This document shows positions 13,855-23,795 of a stretch of 64,000 bases of DNA, piece after piece. The translations under genes and the position numbers were made by a program. The notes below the pieces were generated by a model that worked only from the letters and a program-made list of their open reading frames with translations, was not told the DNA's origin and ran no database searches. Positions within the stretch are counted from its first letter, which is position 1. Every line of letters begins with the position of its first letter. The stretch comes from Isoetes taiwanensis (Eukaryota; Streptophyta; Lycopodiopsida; Isoetales; Isoetaceae): positions 1,319,675 through 1,383,674 of the forward strand of contig JAJEKV010000050.1 of assembly GCA_021234155.1 (NCBI GenBank). Direction: 5' to 3'.

Positions 13855-14812
13855 GTGAAATTGCCTTCAAAGAGGCCGAAGAAGATGACTGGCCAGATTC
13901 CTGAATCTGATGCATTACGGATCAGTTCTCAGCCTCAAGGTGCAAAGGATTGCAATTCGAGGAAGCAAAAAAAGGCAGTGGCTCCAAATCCTGGTGAGTC
14001 GATGCCCCCTGAAAATTCTTTGGCCTTGATTGTTCATGGAAGTGGCGCTGATGCCATTCAAAGCAAGAAAAGAAAGCAATTGGCACAATGCTGTCATTGA
14101 TGAAAGAGTATAAAGTTCATAACAATGGAAATATTAATCTGTCCGCCAGTCAGTGGAGAGAGATCATGATAAAACTTCAACACTCAGTAGAGGGCTTAGA
14201 AGATTTAAGGCAATTGAGAAACAAATGGGATAAATTGCAGATTAAATTTAGGGATGAAAAAGAAGCTTCAAATAGGGCTGGTGCAGAACCTTCGAGTTGG
14301 CCATGGTTTAAATTCATGGAAGATTTAAAGCACGGACAGACTAATGAGAGAGACATACCTCGTGGTGGAGATGATGGAACTTTTGGTCCCGAGGCATTTG
14401 AGGAAGCAGTAAGGACACTTCAAATGCTCAAAAAGAAAATGGTGGGAAAGAAACACCAAGTGGCTGCAATATCTCTAACACAAGCCCAAGATCAGCTGCT
14501 TGCAATAAACCAGGAGTGTATGGGAAGCCAACAACTAAAAGAAGATCTCGAGTTCACATAGATGAAGACATTGCAACAGGAATATCTAAAATGGCAAACA
14601 GTTTTGGGAAAAATGAAACAAGGAAATTGGAGTTTATGAGGGAGGATTCTTTGAAGAAGGCAGAATTGATCAAGGAATTTGAGACAATGAGATCAGCAAA
14701 CAGTCTAAAAATTGTTGAATCCATGGCAAGCATGACTCAAGGTATTTGTCAAATGACAAAGGAAACCCTTCTCAAGATTGCCAAGCTTGCATCATCCAAA
14801 CAGAATTCTTAG
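13855..14812 (+). pseudogene. Harbinger ORF1, Myb/SANT-like DNA-binding protein
   Basis: Three consecutive + strand open parts (13855-14100, 14088-14561, 14516-14812) lie in three different frames. The first has basic, nuclear-signal-like clusters (K-R-P-K-K; S-K-K-R-K). The second has a Myb/SANT-like (MADF/trihelix-type) fold signature: M-K-E-Y-K, then S-Q-W-R-E-I, then L-R-N-K-W-D-K-L and W-P-W-F-K-F-M. The third is an alpha-helical K/E-rich tail. In PIF/Harbinger elements such a protein assists transposase nuclear import and DNA binding. The frame changes may be indels or small introns; the first start codon is uncertain. Confidence 0.7.
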
Positions 14813-15105
14813 GTAAGTGTTCTGCAATTCTGTTGTTCAGTAGTTCTTAGGTTTTAGTTCTGTAATTCTTAGGTTTGAGTTGCCTAAATCTTAGGTTAGT
14901 TATTTGAATTGTTCAATGATTGGTTTCATGAAATAGGTGCAGCATAAAGTGTAATGAATTTCTTACGTCTATGCCCATAACATGATGTAATTTCTGCAAA
15001 AAGCTGAATTTGTCCATCATGAGGTACCATTCATTATGGTAACATAATTGCACAAAATTTGCTACATAGGGTGGTGTGAAATGACCCTTCCCATTCTTAC
15101 CCTGC

Positions 15106-15489
15106 ATGGCTCGTAGGAAGGCAGTAGTTAGGCGCTCGCCCTCGCCATCGAGCTCGTCTTCAAGCTCGAGCTCTTCCTACTCTCTTTCCCTTTCGTCTTC
15201 AAGTTCATCTTCAATGTCCCAAGAAAGCCAAGCCGATTCCTCCACAACAATAAAATCTGATGGATTCTTGCCACTTGAGGTGAGAAGGCATCACCAAACA
15301 GTTTCACAAAGAGTTGTCATGGGTTATTTCGACATGGGTATAAGAATCGAAGAGCAGCTGTTCCATTGGGCTCAAGCAGCAGAACTTCGCCAAGTTTTGC
15401 ATCTGGAAGTTACCTTTCTGAAGATTGGAGAAGCCTTGTGCATGTACGAAGTTAGGAGTCCAAGTTTTCGATGCGAGTTCTGTTTATGA
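15106..15489 (+). CDS. Unrecognised Ser-rich ORF inside the Harbinger element
   Basis: 127 codons from an ATG following CCCTGC. Residues 4-50 are Arg then Ser-rich low complexity with two poly-Ser runs. Residues 55-127 are a mixed, helix-prone region with L-E-V-R-R-H-H and W-A-Q-A-A-E-L-R-Q-V that I do not recognise. A 22-24 nt T run follows about 20 bp after the stop. It lies between ORF1 and the transposase, which normally hold no third gene, so it may be a captured host fragment or a chance frame. No function is assigned. Confidence 0.35.
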   Translation: MARRKAVVRRSPSPSSSSSSSSSSYSLSLSSSSSSSMSQESQADSSTTIKSDGFLPLEVRRHHQTVSQRVVMGYFDMGIRIEEQLFHWAQAAELRQVLHLEVTFLKIGEALCMYEVRSPSFRCEFCL

Positions 15490-16078
15490 AGAAAATGACT
15501 GTGTTTTTTTTTTTTTTTTTTTTTTTACTTCTGTTGTTTTAAGATGATCCTTCTCGGCTAATATAATTGTCGGCTAATATAACCTCCCTGTAGAAATATC
15601 TTGGCTTGGTTCAGTCTGCATATAAACCTGTGCTTCTTTTTAGTACAACTTTTGTATATTACAGCACTTACTGGAATGAAAAAGTTTTTATGTAAGGCCA
15701 GATGATCTTGTACTGGAACTTTTATTTCGTGCTACTAAGTTGTTTCTGTTTTTTGTGCACAAATTTGACATCAGGGTTGGAAGAATCATTGTCTTGCATT
15801 TTTTTAAAGGTCTAACAGGGATCTTTAAGTTTTAGCAATGTTACTTTAGGTTTGTCAGGTTTTGGCATACGTTTCTGTAAAAGCAAGTAACAGAAAGTAT
15901 GCTAACTTAACCTCTGCATGTACTTCCTCATTCATTTAATAAATGTTGATTCTTTGTGAAATAAGTGCAGGCAGTGTGATTTCCTTGAAGAGAGACGTAG
16001 TATTAATAAACTGTCAGCAACAAATATAACAGAAAAGAATGTGCAGAATGCACAATGCTCGACAATTCATGTTGCAAG

Positions 16079-16120
16079 TTTTTTGGTCAATGCCAAATGA
16101 ATAGTGCATTGACCAAAAAA
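16079..16120. repeat. Perfect 15-bp-arm hairpin, copy 1
   Basis: TTTTTTGGTCAATGC and its exact complement GCATTGACCAAAAAA flank a 12-nt loop (CAAATGAATAGT). Confidence 0.9.
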
Positions 16121-16187
16121 ATGCACAATGCTCGAGTCTTCAATCTGAACAATAATGAAATGCTGGACAATGCACAATGCTACAGTA

Positions 16188-16227
16188 TTTTGGTCAATGC
16201 CAAATGAATAGTGCATTGACCAAAAAA
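16188..16227. repeat. Hairpin, copy 2
   Basis: The same stem-loop as 16079-16120, including its loop sequence, repeated about 108 bp downstream with surrounding AATGCACAATGCT words also repeated. It lies between the Ser-rich ORF and the transposase. Confidence 0.9.
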
Positions 16228-16659
16228 CTTAATATATCCAACTCAATATTATGTGAACATAACCTGCAAATATAATTCAAAATACTTTGTTTCACATATA
16301 AACTCTGTTTTTTCAACCAAAAATTTCTCATCAGCATACAAGAACTTGAGTTTACACTCAAAGTTATGTGAATTGAACTTTGCACTTAAACTGCAAACAA
16401 CAATTACTGTTATGGTGTTACAGAGCAGTAAGTGAGAACATGAAAGAATTTTGCATTTCAACCATAGAATTATGCTGTTCAAATACATCTTCACATGATT
16501 TCATGTTTTTGCATAACAGATATATGCATTATGTAATAGTTATGTAGCAGCACTCAGTCTGCATTTACCTGTTCCAAATTCTGGAATACAATATGTCGAA
16601 TTTGATCCCCTTCTTTCTTCATCCTTTTGTTCATTACCTCAGTCTTGTAGTAATCAATT

Positions 16660-17601
16660 TCAAAAAACATCAGGTAGCAATGGCAAGTGATCTAGCTGAA
16701 GATCTTGCATGATACAAAAGTTCCACAACACACAAGTAGCATGGATTATTTTGGCAGCTCTACCAACATGGATAGGCAATGCCTTTAAAATTCTGAATTT
16801 TTCTTTTATGATACCAAAACCATTTTCTACACACACTCTACCTCTGCAGATCCTTTTATTAAATCTGCCATAGGCTCCCTTTCCATATGGGAAAACTTAA
16901 ATCAGAAATCTTCGAGAGGGATATGCTGAATCCCCAAGCAGCATTGGTGGAATTGTAACAACCACCTCCTGATCAGTCATTTGACCCTGACTAATCTTTT
17001 TTTACATCATCCGAGCAAGAGGTTCCTGCATTATCTGTTTGGCAGCCAACCTCTTGTATAACAAACTTTTCTTGAATTGATTTGCATCATGCACAGACTC
17101 AATCCTATTTACACAAACATTAATGAAGAGTCTTTGGTGAGTAACCACACCTCGCATGAGGCAGGAATGTCTTTTGTGCCTGGAATAATAGTCATCACCC
17201 TTATCTTTGCTCCATGGTTTTCTATACAAATAGATATGAGATCCATCAACAACTCCAAATATATTTGGTATACCTGTTGCATCTTCAAAATCTTTGTTTA
17301 TGTCCAACAATCTTTGGCCTGTTGGTAATGCAATGAACCTCTTGTAAAGCATAATCTTGGATGCCAAAGCAAGAGTTATTTTTTTCGTGTGTTTCTGCAC
17401 AGTAGCTTTACCTACATAAAATCTTTGACCTACATGCAGGGGTTTCTCACCATGGGCTAAGAAATAAAGCACCATGGCCACTGCTTTCCTGGGATCAACA
17501 GGCGGTCTGACCTTCATTCCAGGTCTGATTAAGTAAGGCACAATAAGACCAACTAAATTCTCAAATGCAGCCCTCTTCATCCGATAGAACTGGTACCACA
17601 T
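16660..17601 (-). pseudogene. PIF/Harbinger DDE transposase (HARBI1-like)
   Basis: A 313-codon frame on the minus strand, uninterrupted except for TAA stops at codons 200 and 235. An N-terminal helical region has R-P-G-M-K-V-R-P-P-V-D-P-R-K-A-V-A-M-V-L. The first catalytic Asp is in G-V-V-D-G-S-H-I, S-V-H-D-A follows, the next conserved Asp is in G-D-S-A-Y-P and the Glu is in V-E-N-G-F-G-I-I-K. This matches the DDE_Tnp_4 family. The two stops (17002-17004 and 16897-16899) make it a pseudogene, but the frame is otherwise preserved, so inactivation looks recent. An upstream exon may exist beyond 17601. Confidence 0.85.
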
Positions 17602-18120
17602 ATCATCCTCAAAAGAGGGGAGGCAATTTCAAGCGTGATTATCAATGCTGTCCCACTGTGTTGTCTGCCTTGGACATACCCAAAATCTTCGGGGAGGCCT
17701 CCTTAATCTTGAAGAAGCTGCTAAGAAGAGTGTAGATGCTGCACACATGTAATTAATATAATCTTCTACCTCTGCATTCTACTCTAAAATATCCATTGAC
17801 CCTTCTCGTTCATTCTCCCGTATCAGATGTAGACAGTAGCTTTGGAAAGCCAAGCCTGCTGAACACAAAATATGGGACAATAGAAACTAGAAAGCAAGGA
17901 TATGGGATATTTCGGTACTCACCAGGAGGCGAAATCTTGACTGTGGGATAATTCGAGCTTGGAGCTGGCGCCAAGGAAGAGGCAGGAAGAAAAATCCCGG
18001 TGGATTTCCTCCCTTTCCGGTGGATCTCCCTCCTAACGGGCCAGTTAGAGGAGGAGAGACATTTGTCTCTCGTCCATTCTGAATACATATGGTATAAATT
18101 TTATCTCTCGTCGTATACGG

Positions 18121-18137
18121 AGAGAGAGAGAGAGAGA
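18121..18137. repeat. Short (AG)n tract
   Basis: About 17 bp of AG between the truncated Harbinger right end and a GAAGT-tailed LINE tip. Confidence 0.85.
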
Positions 18138-18173
18138 AGTGAAGTGAAGTGTTTATTACGTCTTGTCGAGGCC

Positions 18174-18174
<1 letters not shown>
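18138..18174 (-). mobile_element. LINE 3'-tip fragment
   Basis: (GAAGT)n followed by GTTTATTACGTCTTGTCGAGGCCT, i.e. only the last ~35 bp of a LINE 3' end. The AGGCC inner-stem arm resembles copy K. It is cut off by the next AG tract, so it is an extreme 5' truncation or a remnant. Confidence 0.6.

Positions 18175-18253
<79 letters not shown>
18175..18253. repeat. (AG)n microsatellite, ~79 bp
   Basis: Lies between the LINE tip fragment and the GAAAT tail of LINE copy C. Confidence 0.97.
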
Positions 18254-18256
<3 letters not shown>

Positions 18257-18279
18257 AATGAAATGAAATTTTATTTATT

Positions 18280-18311
18280 ATGTCTGTGAGACTGCCAGGT
18301 CTATAAGACAT
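18280..18311 (-). other. LINE 3'-terminal two-stem hairpin (copy C)
   Basis: On + the outer arms ATGTCT/AGACAT pair perfectly; the inner arms are AGACT/GGTCT around GCCA. Confidence 0.75.
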
Positions 18312-18323
18312 CCCGCAAGTACA

Positions 18324-18892
18324 TCATCCATACAACCATTCGTCTAATGCATCCTCAGATGGAAATGCATTAGTCCCTCCCTCATTCAACTCTCCCAGTT
18401 CAGCTATATTCAATATCTTAAGTTTTTTCTCTCTGCAATCCATTACATCCACAATATATCGCCCTATGGTTGTGCCTGAAAGGCTAAAAAACTCTGTAAG
18501 TGTACGCGCAGAGATCTGGTGCTTTTCTCTGATATTTATATATGCGGGGCAGTCCAACAAAACATGTAGTTCATCTTCAAGCTCAGCACTTCCACATAGC
18601 TGACAAAGGCGGAGTTCATGTGGAATATTATTCCACCTGCCAACCTCGACCCCAAGTCTGTGTGAGCTCAACCTAATTCTGCAGATAGCATGTCTATGTC
18701 TAGTATTTATGTCTTCTTCCAGATATTTACTTGCCTGCATACTAGGGTTGATCTCAGTTTTATAAAATTCTTTCTTTACTCCCCCATCTCTCCAGCTACT
18801 ACGAAAAAAGCTTCCTGATACCCACTTTTTTATATTATCTTTATTTGATAGTAAGTCCTGCATATGCATCCCCCATTTTGACATCCATGGTA
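18324..18892 (-). pseudogene. LINE C ORF2 C-terminus (zf-RVT)
   Basis: Open through H-R-L-G-V-E-V-G-R-W, C-Q-L-C-G and E-D-E-L-H-V-L-L-D-C (zf-RVT ligands), ending with an acidic tail. It is cut upstream by the inserted LINE D just after W-M-S-K-W-G-M in the N-terminal direction; the remainder resumes past 19838. Confidence 0.85.
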
Positions 18893-19838
18893 TATGAGAC
18901 ATGGCAGAAACCAATGGAGGTAAGGGCATGGGAGAAGACTATCAGATATCTCATAAGAAATAATGCAGGTGGGAAACCGAATAAATTAGCAAATATTGCG
19001 ATCAGCGAGTCAGCAAAAGCACATATTATCGCGGGCAACGGATGGTTTAGGGATGTAGCAATGTGGACCAGAGAAATGGGGATGAATCTGAGCGACCTGA
19101 TAAACGAAGGCGAATGGAATGAGGATTGAGCAAACAAGGCTACGCAAGCATGGCTACAAAAACACACAGGGCCCAAGACAATTTGGCTTATGACAGTCTT
19201 CAACCCAGAACAACGGATAGGGCAGCAGATGTATCAGGATAATCTACTGGGAAAAGCCAGGAGGGATACCCTAGCAAGATTTAGGATGGGAAGACATGAC
19301 CTAAGAATTGAAAAGGACAGATGGAGGAGAGTAGAGAAAAACGATCGGATATGCAGAATCTGTGACAAAGGGAAAGTGGAGGACGAGAATCACATGCTCA
19401 ATGAATGCCCAATATATGAAGACATCAGGAACAAATACAGAAACATAAGATGGGGAGAGCCCGTACACGCCATGATGGCAAGGACAGAGACAATGAGAGA
19501 TTTGGCAGACACAATACGGGAAATGACGACAAGGCATCGGGAGGTACATAAAGAAAAAGGGCTTCTGTTATGAGCCGCCCAGGAGGCGAATCATACCGGC
19601 CCAAAAATACTCAGCTTAAAGCTAATTGATAATGACGCACCTTTGCACGGCCTTGAAGCCGATCCAAAGCGGGGTGCCGGTATTAATAGAAAAAAGAGGA
19701 GCCTTCAGAAAAGGCTACAATAAAAACCAGCGTGATGTGCTAGTAGCACCCATCAGGGAGCTCGCCCATGCTACATAAGTCCAGGGGCCTCAGGGCACAA
19801 GGGACAATAATGTATTCTATTCTATTCTATTCTATTCT
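18893..19838 (+). mobile_element. LINE D: plus-strand, 5'-truncated LINE of another family
   Basis: The only LINE on + in the window. It holds the ORF2 C-terminus: a block ending in E-G-E-W-N-E-D, then a frame (19190-19573) with R-M-G-R-H-D-L-R-I-E, C-R-I-C-D and E-D-E-N-H-M-L-N-E-C (zf-RVT ligands). The ~265-bp 3' UTR ends in a (TATTC)n tail instead of an AG tract. The frames are open, but only the C-terminal ~220 residues of ORF2 are present, with a break near 19130-19190. It is nested in LINE C and is therefore younger than that insertion. Confidence 0.85.
19814..19838 (+). repeat. (TATTC)n tail of LINE D
   Basis: About five TATTC/ATTCT pentamers directly after the LINE D 3' UTR, marking its 3' end and insertion point. 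Confidence 0.9.
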
Positions 19839-20509
19839 AATTCCACCTCTGAAAACCAACCTTTAGCATGAGTCTCCTCCAAAGCCATCCTAGGCAAACT
19901 ATTATTCGGCAAAGTTTATAGAGTTTTATGGACATACTTGAGTGTTCTACACAAGGCCTCTGCTTCAAGTGTTAACATTCCAGACTCAACTAGCATCATC
20001 TCATATGGCATTTGCACCTTGACCCCTAGCTCTGTTCTGAGAAACCTCTTTTGTACTTTTTCTACCTTCTTCCACGTGTCAGAAGCTAACTCTGGCCCCC
20101 AGATTTCACAACCGTATAATATGACCGATCTTACCAATGTACTATGTAGCATTTTTTTCATGCTGAAATTCCAAATTTCAGCCCTTACACATTGACGCTG
20201 CATTGCATATAAGGCTTTAAGCCCTGCATTAATTTTCTGGTCTACTGCCTAATTCCAATTGGGGCTTTTATCTACTACCAAACCGAGATATTTGTAATGG
20301 TCTGTAACTTCCACTAACTCATCTTTATAGTACAGCTTAACATGGTCAACTTTGGATGCTCCAAAAACTACGACTTTTGTTTTAGCCAGATTTACATGCA
20401 TGCTTTTGGCATCGCAGAAAGAGGACAATGCATCTAAATGCTTCTGCAACCCATTTATGCTATGTGAAAGCAAAACCACATCATCTGCATATAGCAAGAG
20501 CAAAACCAC
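19839..20509 (-). pseudogene. LINE C ORF2 thumb and YADD region, broken
   Basis: Two open parts (19916-20203, 20249-20509). The upstream one contains M-V-L-L-L-L-Y-A-D-D-V-V-L-L-S and K-T-K-V-V-V-F-G. The downstream one has S-V-I-L-Y-G-C-E-I-W-G-P and V-Q-K-R-F-L-R-T-E-L-G-V. Stop codons separate them from each other and from the main RT part. The YADD catalytic pair is intact. Confidence 0.85.
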
Positions 20510-20542
20510 ATAACTAGATAGCGATGTGCCATCCCCACCATG

Positions 20543-22114
20543 CTATTCAATCCAGTTTTCAAGCTGATCTATGAAAAGCCCAAACAATGTAGGCGAGAGG
20601 GGACATCTCTGCTTCACTCCCAGGTTGCTTTCTACTCTTTGCTCACTAATATATGGAAATGAAAGCTGAATAATTACTTTTCCATAGAGCTTCCCTACCG
20701 CATGCCTTAGCTCCTTGGGTACATTTAACTCAACCAGCCGATTCCATAAATGTTTCCTGCTCACCGTATCGAAGGCTTTGCTAAAATCTACAAACGCAGT
20801 GTACAATGGTTTCTTTTTCCCAATAACGGAGTCTATCATAGCACGCACTGTCAACAGATGATCAATGGTGGATTTCTTAGGCCTAAAGCCCGCCTGCCCC
20901 ATTGCTCTAACATTCATCTCCTCTGCCCATGCACTGATTTTAGAATCCAAGATAGTAGCAAAAAGCTTAGCATAAAAGCTACCAATCAAAATCATGCGAT
21001 AGTTATGCAAATTTGACTCATCACCTATCTTATAAAGTGGAACTACTCTACTAAGCTGCCACTCCTCTGGAAACCCCTCTCGTATTACAATATTAAACAA
21101 ATTTAGTAGCACATCTGCTACTCCATCTCCTGCCCACTTAAACATTTCTGCTACTAGGCCATTAGCATCAGTAGCTTTGTTGTTGCATAATTTCTGAAGC
21201 CCCCCAATTATGTCATTATGTGTGATGGTCAGATAATCATATTCACATATACGGTCCAAACAAGTTTCAGCTTCTGGAAAATAATAAAGCTTCTTAACTG
21301 CTACTAAGAGGTCGTCTACTTCAAAGGTGGTTCTAATATTCTGTGGAGTTCTGATTCTGTTCCAAAACCTTTTTGGATATGCAAGCAATTCTGTGACCAT
21401 TTGCATATGTTTCTTATATAAGTACCTCCTTTTTTTCCCCTTGATCAGCCTAATATATCTCTTTCTTTCCTTATTCTTTTCTTGCCCCCTAGCATTTTTA
21501 AATTTCTGTCTCTCTTGTTTGCATTCGGAATCAAACCAGCCATTGCAAGGCAATCCTTTCCTCTGTCTGACTGAGATAAAGCATTCTTCTGCGCTATTCA
21601 ATACTAACCGCGTGAGCACACTACTAACTTCAATTGCTTTTTGTGGCCAAGATACCAAAGCAATCTTCTGGTCACAAATTTCTTTATAGACATCCGCCTT
21701 CTCATACCTCATAGCAAGTTTGTGAACATGATCTATAGCCTTAGCATGTATGGGCTTGCCCATGATATATAATTCAACAAATATTGGAACATGATCGGAT
21801 TCTACTGTGCTATCTCCAACATTGAAGTTTGCGATTAATCCAGAGAAAGAAGGTTTTGCCAACACATAATCTACTACACTGGCATTTCTACAGGTAACTT
21901 TTCCTATTTTTGGATATCTCGAAGTGCCATTATAAATAACTAAGTCCAGCCTGCTGCAGAAATTTAAAAGATGGGTGGCCTTGGGGCATAGGATATCGCA
22001 TCTTATCTGCTGAATGCCTGTTCCAGTCATGTTCCATATCGTCCAGCATTTCAAACCATTCAGGTTTCCCATCTGGGCTACGAACAGATGCCTGTTTCTG
22101 TGCAGTGCGACCAT
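20543..22114 (-). CDS. LINE C ORF2 main body (EN C-terminus and RT)
   Basis: A 523-codon open stretch, the longest LINE frame here. From the N-terminus: the EN end with S-V-V-D-Y-V-L and E-S-D-H-V-P-I (the SDH catalytic motif), a linker with G-L-P-C-N-G-W-F, a very basic K-G-K-K-R-R-Y segment, then the RT fingers/palm with V-V-P-L-Y-K, M-G-Q-A-G-F-R-P-K-K-S-T-I-D-H-L-L, A-F-V-D-F-S-K-A-F-D (first catalytic Asp) and G-V-K-Q-R-C-P-L-S-P-T-L-F-G. It ends at a stop before the YADD block. The first codon is not a real start; the frame enters from the EN through a frameshift near 22100. Confidence 0.85.
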   Translation of the reverse strand: MVALHRNRHLFVAQMGNLNGLKCWTIWNMTGTGIQQIRCDILCPKATHLLNFCSRLDLVIYNGTSRYPKIGKVTCRNASVVDYVLAKPSFSGLIANFNVGDSTVESDHVPIFVELYIMGKPIHAKAIDHVHKLAMRYEKADVYKEICDQKIALVSWPQKAIEVSSVLTRLVLNSAEECFISVRQRKGLPCNGWFDSECKQERQKFKNARGQEKNKERKRYIRLIKGKKRRYLYKKHMQMVTELLAYPKRFWNRIRTPQNIRTTFEVDDLLVAVKKLYYFPEAETCLDRICEYDYLTITHNDIIGGLQKLCNNKATDANGLVAEMFKWAGDGVADVLLNLFNIVIREGFPEEWQLSRVVPLYKIGDESNLHNYRMILIGSFYAKLFATILDSKISAWAEEMNVRAMGQAGFRPKKSTIDHLLTVRAMIDSVIGKKKPLYTAFVDFSKAFDTVSRKHLWNRLVELNVPKELRHAVGKLYGKVIIQLSFPYISEQRVESNLGVKQRCPLSPTLFGLFIDQLENWIE

Positions 22115-22559
22115 TAAAATCTCCCATCAATAAAATTTCTCCTGTCATGCTAAGCGTCAAAACATCCTGCTCAAGAGCAATAAAGGGGTCATCCTGATCC
22201 AGATCATATGAGTTGTATACAAGAGATTCCCGTGGTGGAAAATAACAACCAGCTACATAGATTTTGCATGCTTGACTTAATATCTCAATCTAAATATATT
22301 GTAAAGTTGCTTTTCTATGTATAATTGAAATCAAATGAACAAATTCATTTCTTACATAACATGCGATACCACCGTATCCTCTATTTTTCTTTTTAGGGGC
22401 CCAAGTTGAATGCATTAGCACGAAACCGAGTACATCAAGTAATCCCCTTTCTTCATGTTCACCTGTCTCAAGAAAAAAGACCACATCTACATTTTCAAGA
22501 ATATCCATCATAATAACTGCTTTATCCTGTGTCAGCGTGTTAATATTCTAGCATGCCAT
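21930..22559 (-). pseudogene. LINE C ORF2 endonuclease N-terminal part, broken
   Basis: EN sequence in another frame: F-F-L-E-T-G-E-H-E (active-site Glu region), G-G-I-A-C-Y-V-R and G-D-F-N-G-R-T (22160 downward). The ORF2 start ATGGCATGC at 22559 is followed by TAG in place of the conserved Trp codon, and there is another stop near 22290. Translation of ORF2 from this copy would abort at codon 4. Confidence 0.85.
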
Positions 22560-22577
22560 CCTGACGGTCGAGGTTTC

Positions 22578-23678
22578 CTATGCTAATGGAGCTGTATCAT
22601 TTACATCCTCTACAACAACACGTCCTTTTCTCCAAAAAGCCCTCTGCCCATTTTTTCTGGCATCTTTCAGCTTCTGAAGCTCTTTTTTATGTTGCTCGTA
22701 CTGATCTTTAGTAAGATCATCGTTTATCCACATTTTTTCATCTTTTAACAGTGTTCGCTTCTTAAGTATGCTCATTTTACAATCTCGATTCACAAATTTG
22801 ACAACAACGTGCCTTGCTGCTCCTGTGGGTTTTCCAACTCTAAAGGCTTCCACAATCCCGCTATTTGGTAAATCCAATCTGACAGCAAATAAATCTCGTA
22901 CCTTAGCCATCGTATCTTCATTATGTTCTTCTGGAAGGCCTACGAGGCGAATATTCAGTGCGCAATTACGTCTCTCCTGCTCCTCAATAAAACTATTAAG
23001 TTTCCGTTGAACTTCAGCTACATCTTCTATGTCAGCAATAATATCAAGGCCTCCATCCTCGCTGTCTTCATCGCTGCTATCTTTTTGCATTTCAAGCTTC
23101 ATTTGCTGTTTAAACTCGTCAATTTCAAAGCGAATTTCCTGTTTGAACTTATCAATTTTCTGTTGTAACTGGGCAAGGCAAGTTTTCTGCAGGTTCTCTA
23201 CAATACTATTCATGGCTGATTGCATTGATTCATGGAGCGCTGTCATCAAATCTTTCTTCATGTCCCTGATCATGGTGTTCATAGATATTTTCATAGAATG
23301 TTCTAAGTTGCGCTGCAATCCTGAGGCCAGCTCTTTACCCAAATCCTCTCCCATCGATCTAAGTGCAGGTTTCCAAGAGTTGTCTGAGGTATCAGAGGTA
23401 TCAGAGTCTGAATTAGCCGTTTCATCTACTCCTTTGCCTTTGTTTTTTTTAGATTTAGATTTGGCAGAGTCCGATTTGGCAGATTCCGGGTCTGTTACAG
23501 GTTCCATGTCCCTTTCTTTTTTATTTTTTAAAGGGGCTGACAGACCCGATCCTGTTCCTGTACCATCGGGCTCAGAAATAGAAGCAGGCCCATCGATCCC
23601 AGAGATAGACACATCAATGCCCTCAGTCTTGTTCCTGTCAGAGGTTGGCTTGCTCTTCTTCGGCTTGCCCTGCACCAT
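22578..23678 (-). CDS. LINE C ORF1, intact RNA-binding chaperone-like protein
   Basis: 366 codons, complete from ATG (M-V-Q-G-K-P-K-K-S-K) to TAG; ORF2 would begin 18 nt downstream. Residues 1-90 are polar, Ser/Lys/Asp-rich and probably disordered. Residues about 100-200 are a long heptad-like helix (M-R-D-M-K-K-D-L; F-K-Q-E-I-R-F-E-I-D-E-F-K-Q-Q), a likely trimerising or dimerising coiled coil. Residues 225-300 form an RRM-like part with N-I-R-L-V-G-L-P-E and E-A-F-R-V-G-K; residues 300-366 are a C-terminal domain with K-M-W-I-N-D-D-L-T-K. This order is that of L1/Tx1 ORF1p, which binds LINE RNA in the RNP. No CCHC knuckle is seen, unlike many plant L1 ORF1 proteins. Confidence 0.85.
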   Translation of the reverse strand: MVQGKPKKSKPTSDRNKTEGIDVSISGIDGPASISEPDGTGTGSGLSAPLKNKKERDMEPVTDPESAKSDSAKSKSKKNKGKGVDETANSDSDTSDTSDNSWKPALRSMGEDLGKELASGLQRNLEHSMKISMNTMIRDMKKDLMTALHESMQSAMNSIVENLQKTCLAQLQQKIDKFKQEIRFEIDEFKQQMKLEMQKDSSDEDSEDGGLDIIADIEDVAEVQRKLNSFIEEQERRNCALNIRLVGLPEEHNEDTMAKVRDLFAVRLDLPNSGIVEAFRVGKPTGAARHVVVKFVNRDCKMSILKKRTLLKDEKMWINDDLTKDQYEQHKKELQKLKDARKNGQRAFWRKGRVVVEDVNDTAPLA

Positions 23679-23795
23679 AGAAAACTCCTTCTAAGATCAG
23701 CGGGATACACTCATAATGATGAGGCTGCACTGATCACGCCTGTTTCAGAGCCCCACACGCAGTGCTGAATGCACTGATTCGGAGCTCTAATATTA

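Larger units (their letters stand above)
18254..23795 (-). mobile_element. LINE copy C (full structure, interrupted by LINE D)
   Basis: Minus-strand LINE with GAAAT tail, hairpin (18280-18311), zf-RVT, RT with YADD, EN and an intact ORF1. A +-strand LINE fragment (18893-19838) splits the ORF2 C-terminus between two conserved blocks (G-W-F and W-G-M). The 5' end lies beside the truncated 3' side of copy E near 23795, without an AG tract. Confidence 0.88.

Noticed and set aside
22923-23694. Long plus-strand ORF (23029-23694)
   Set aside because: It is the antisense shadow of LINE C ORF1, whose minus-strand frame carries the recognisable domains.
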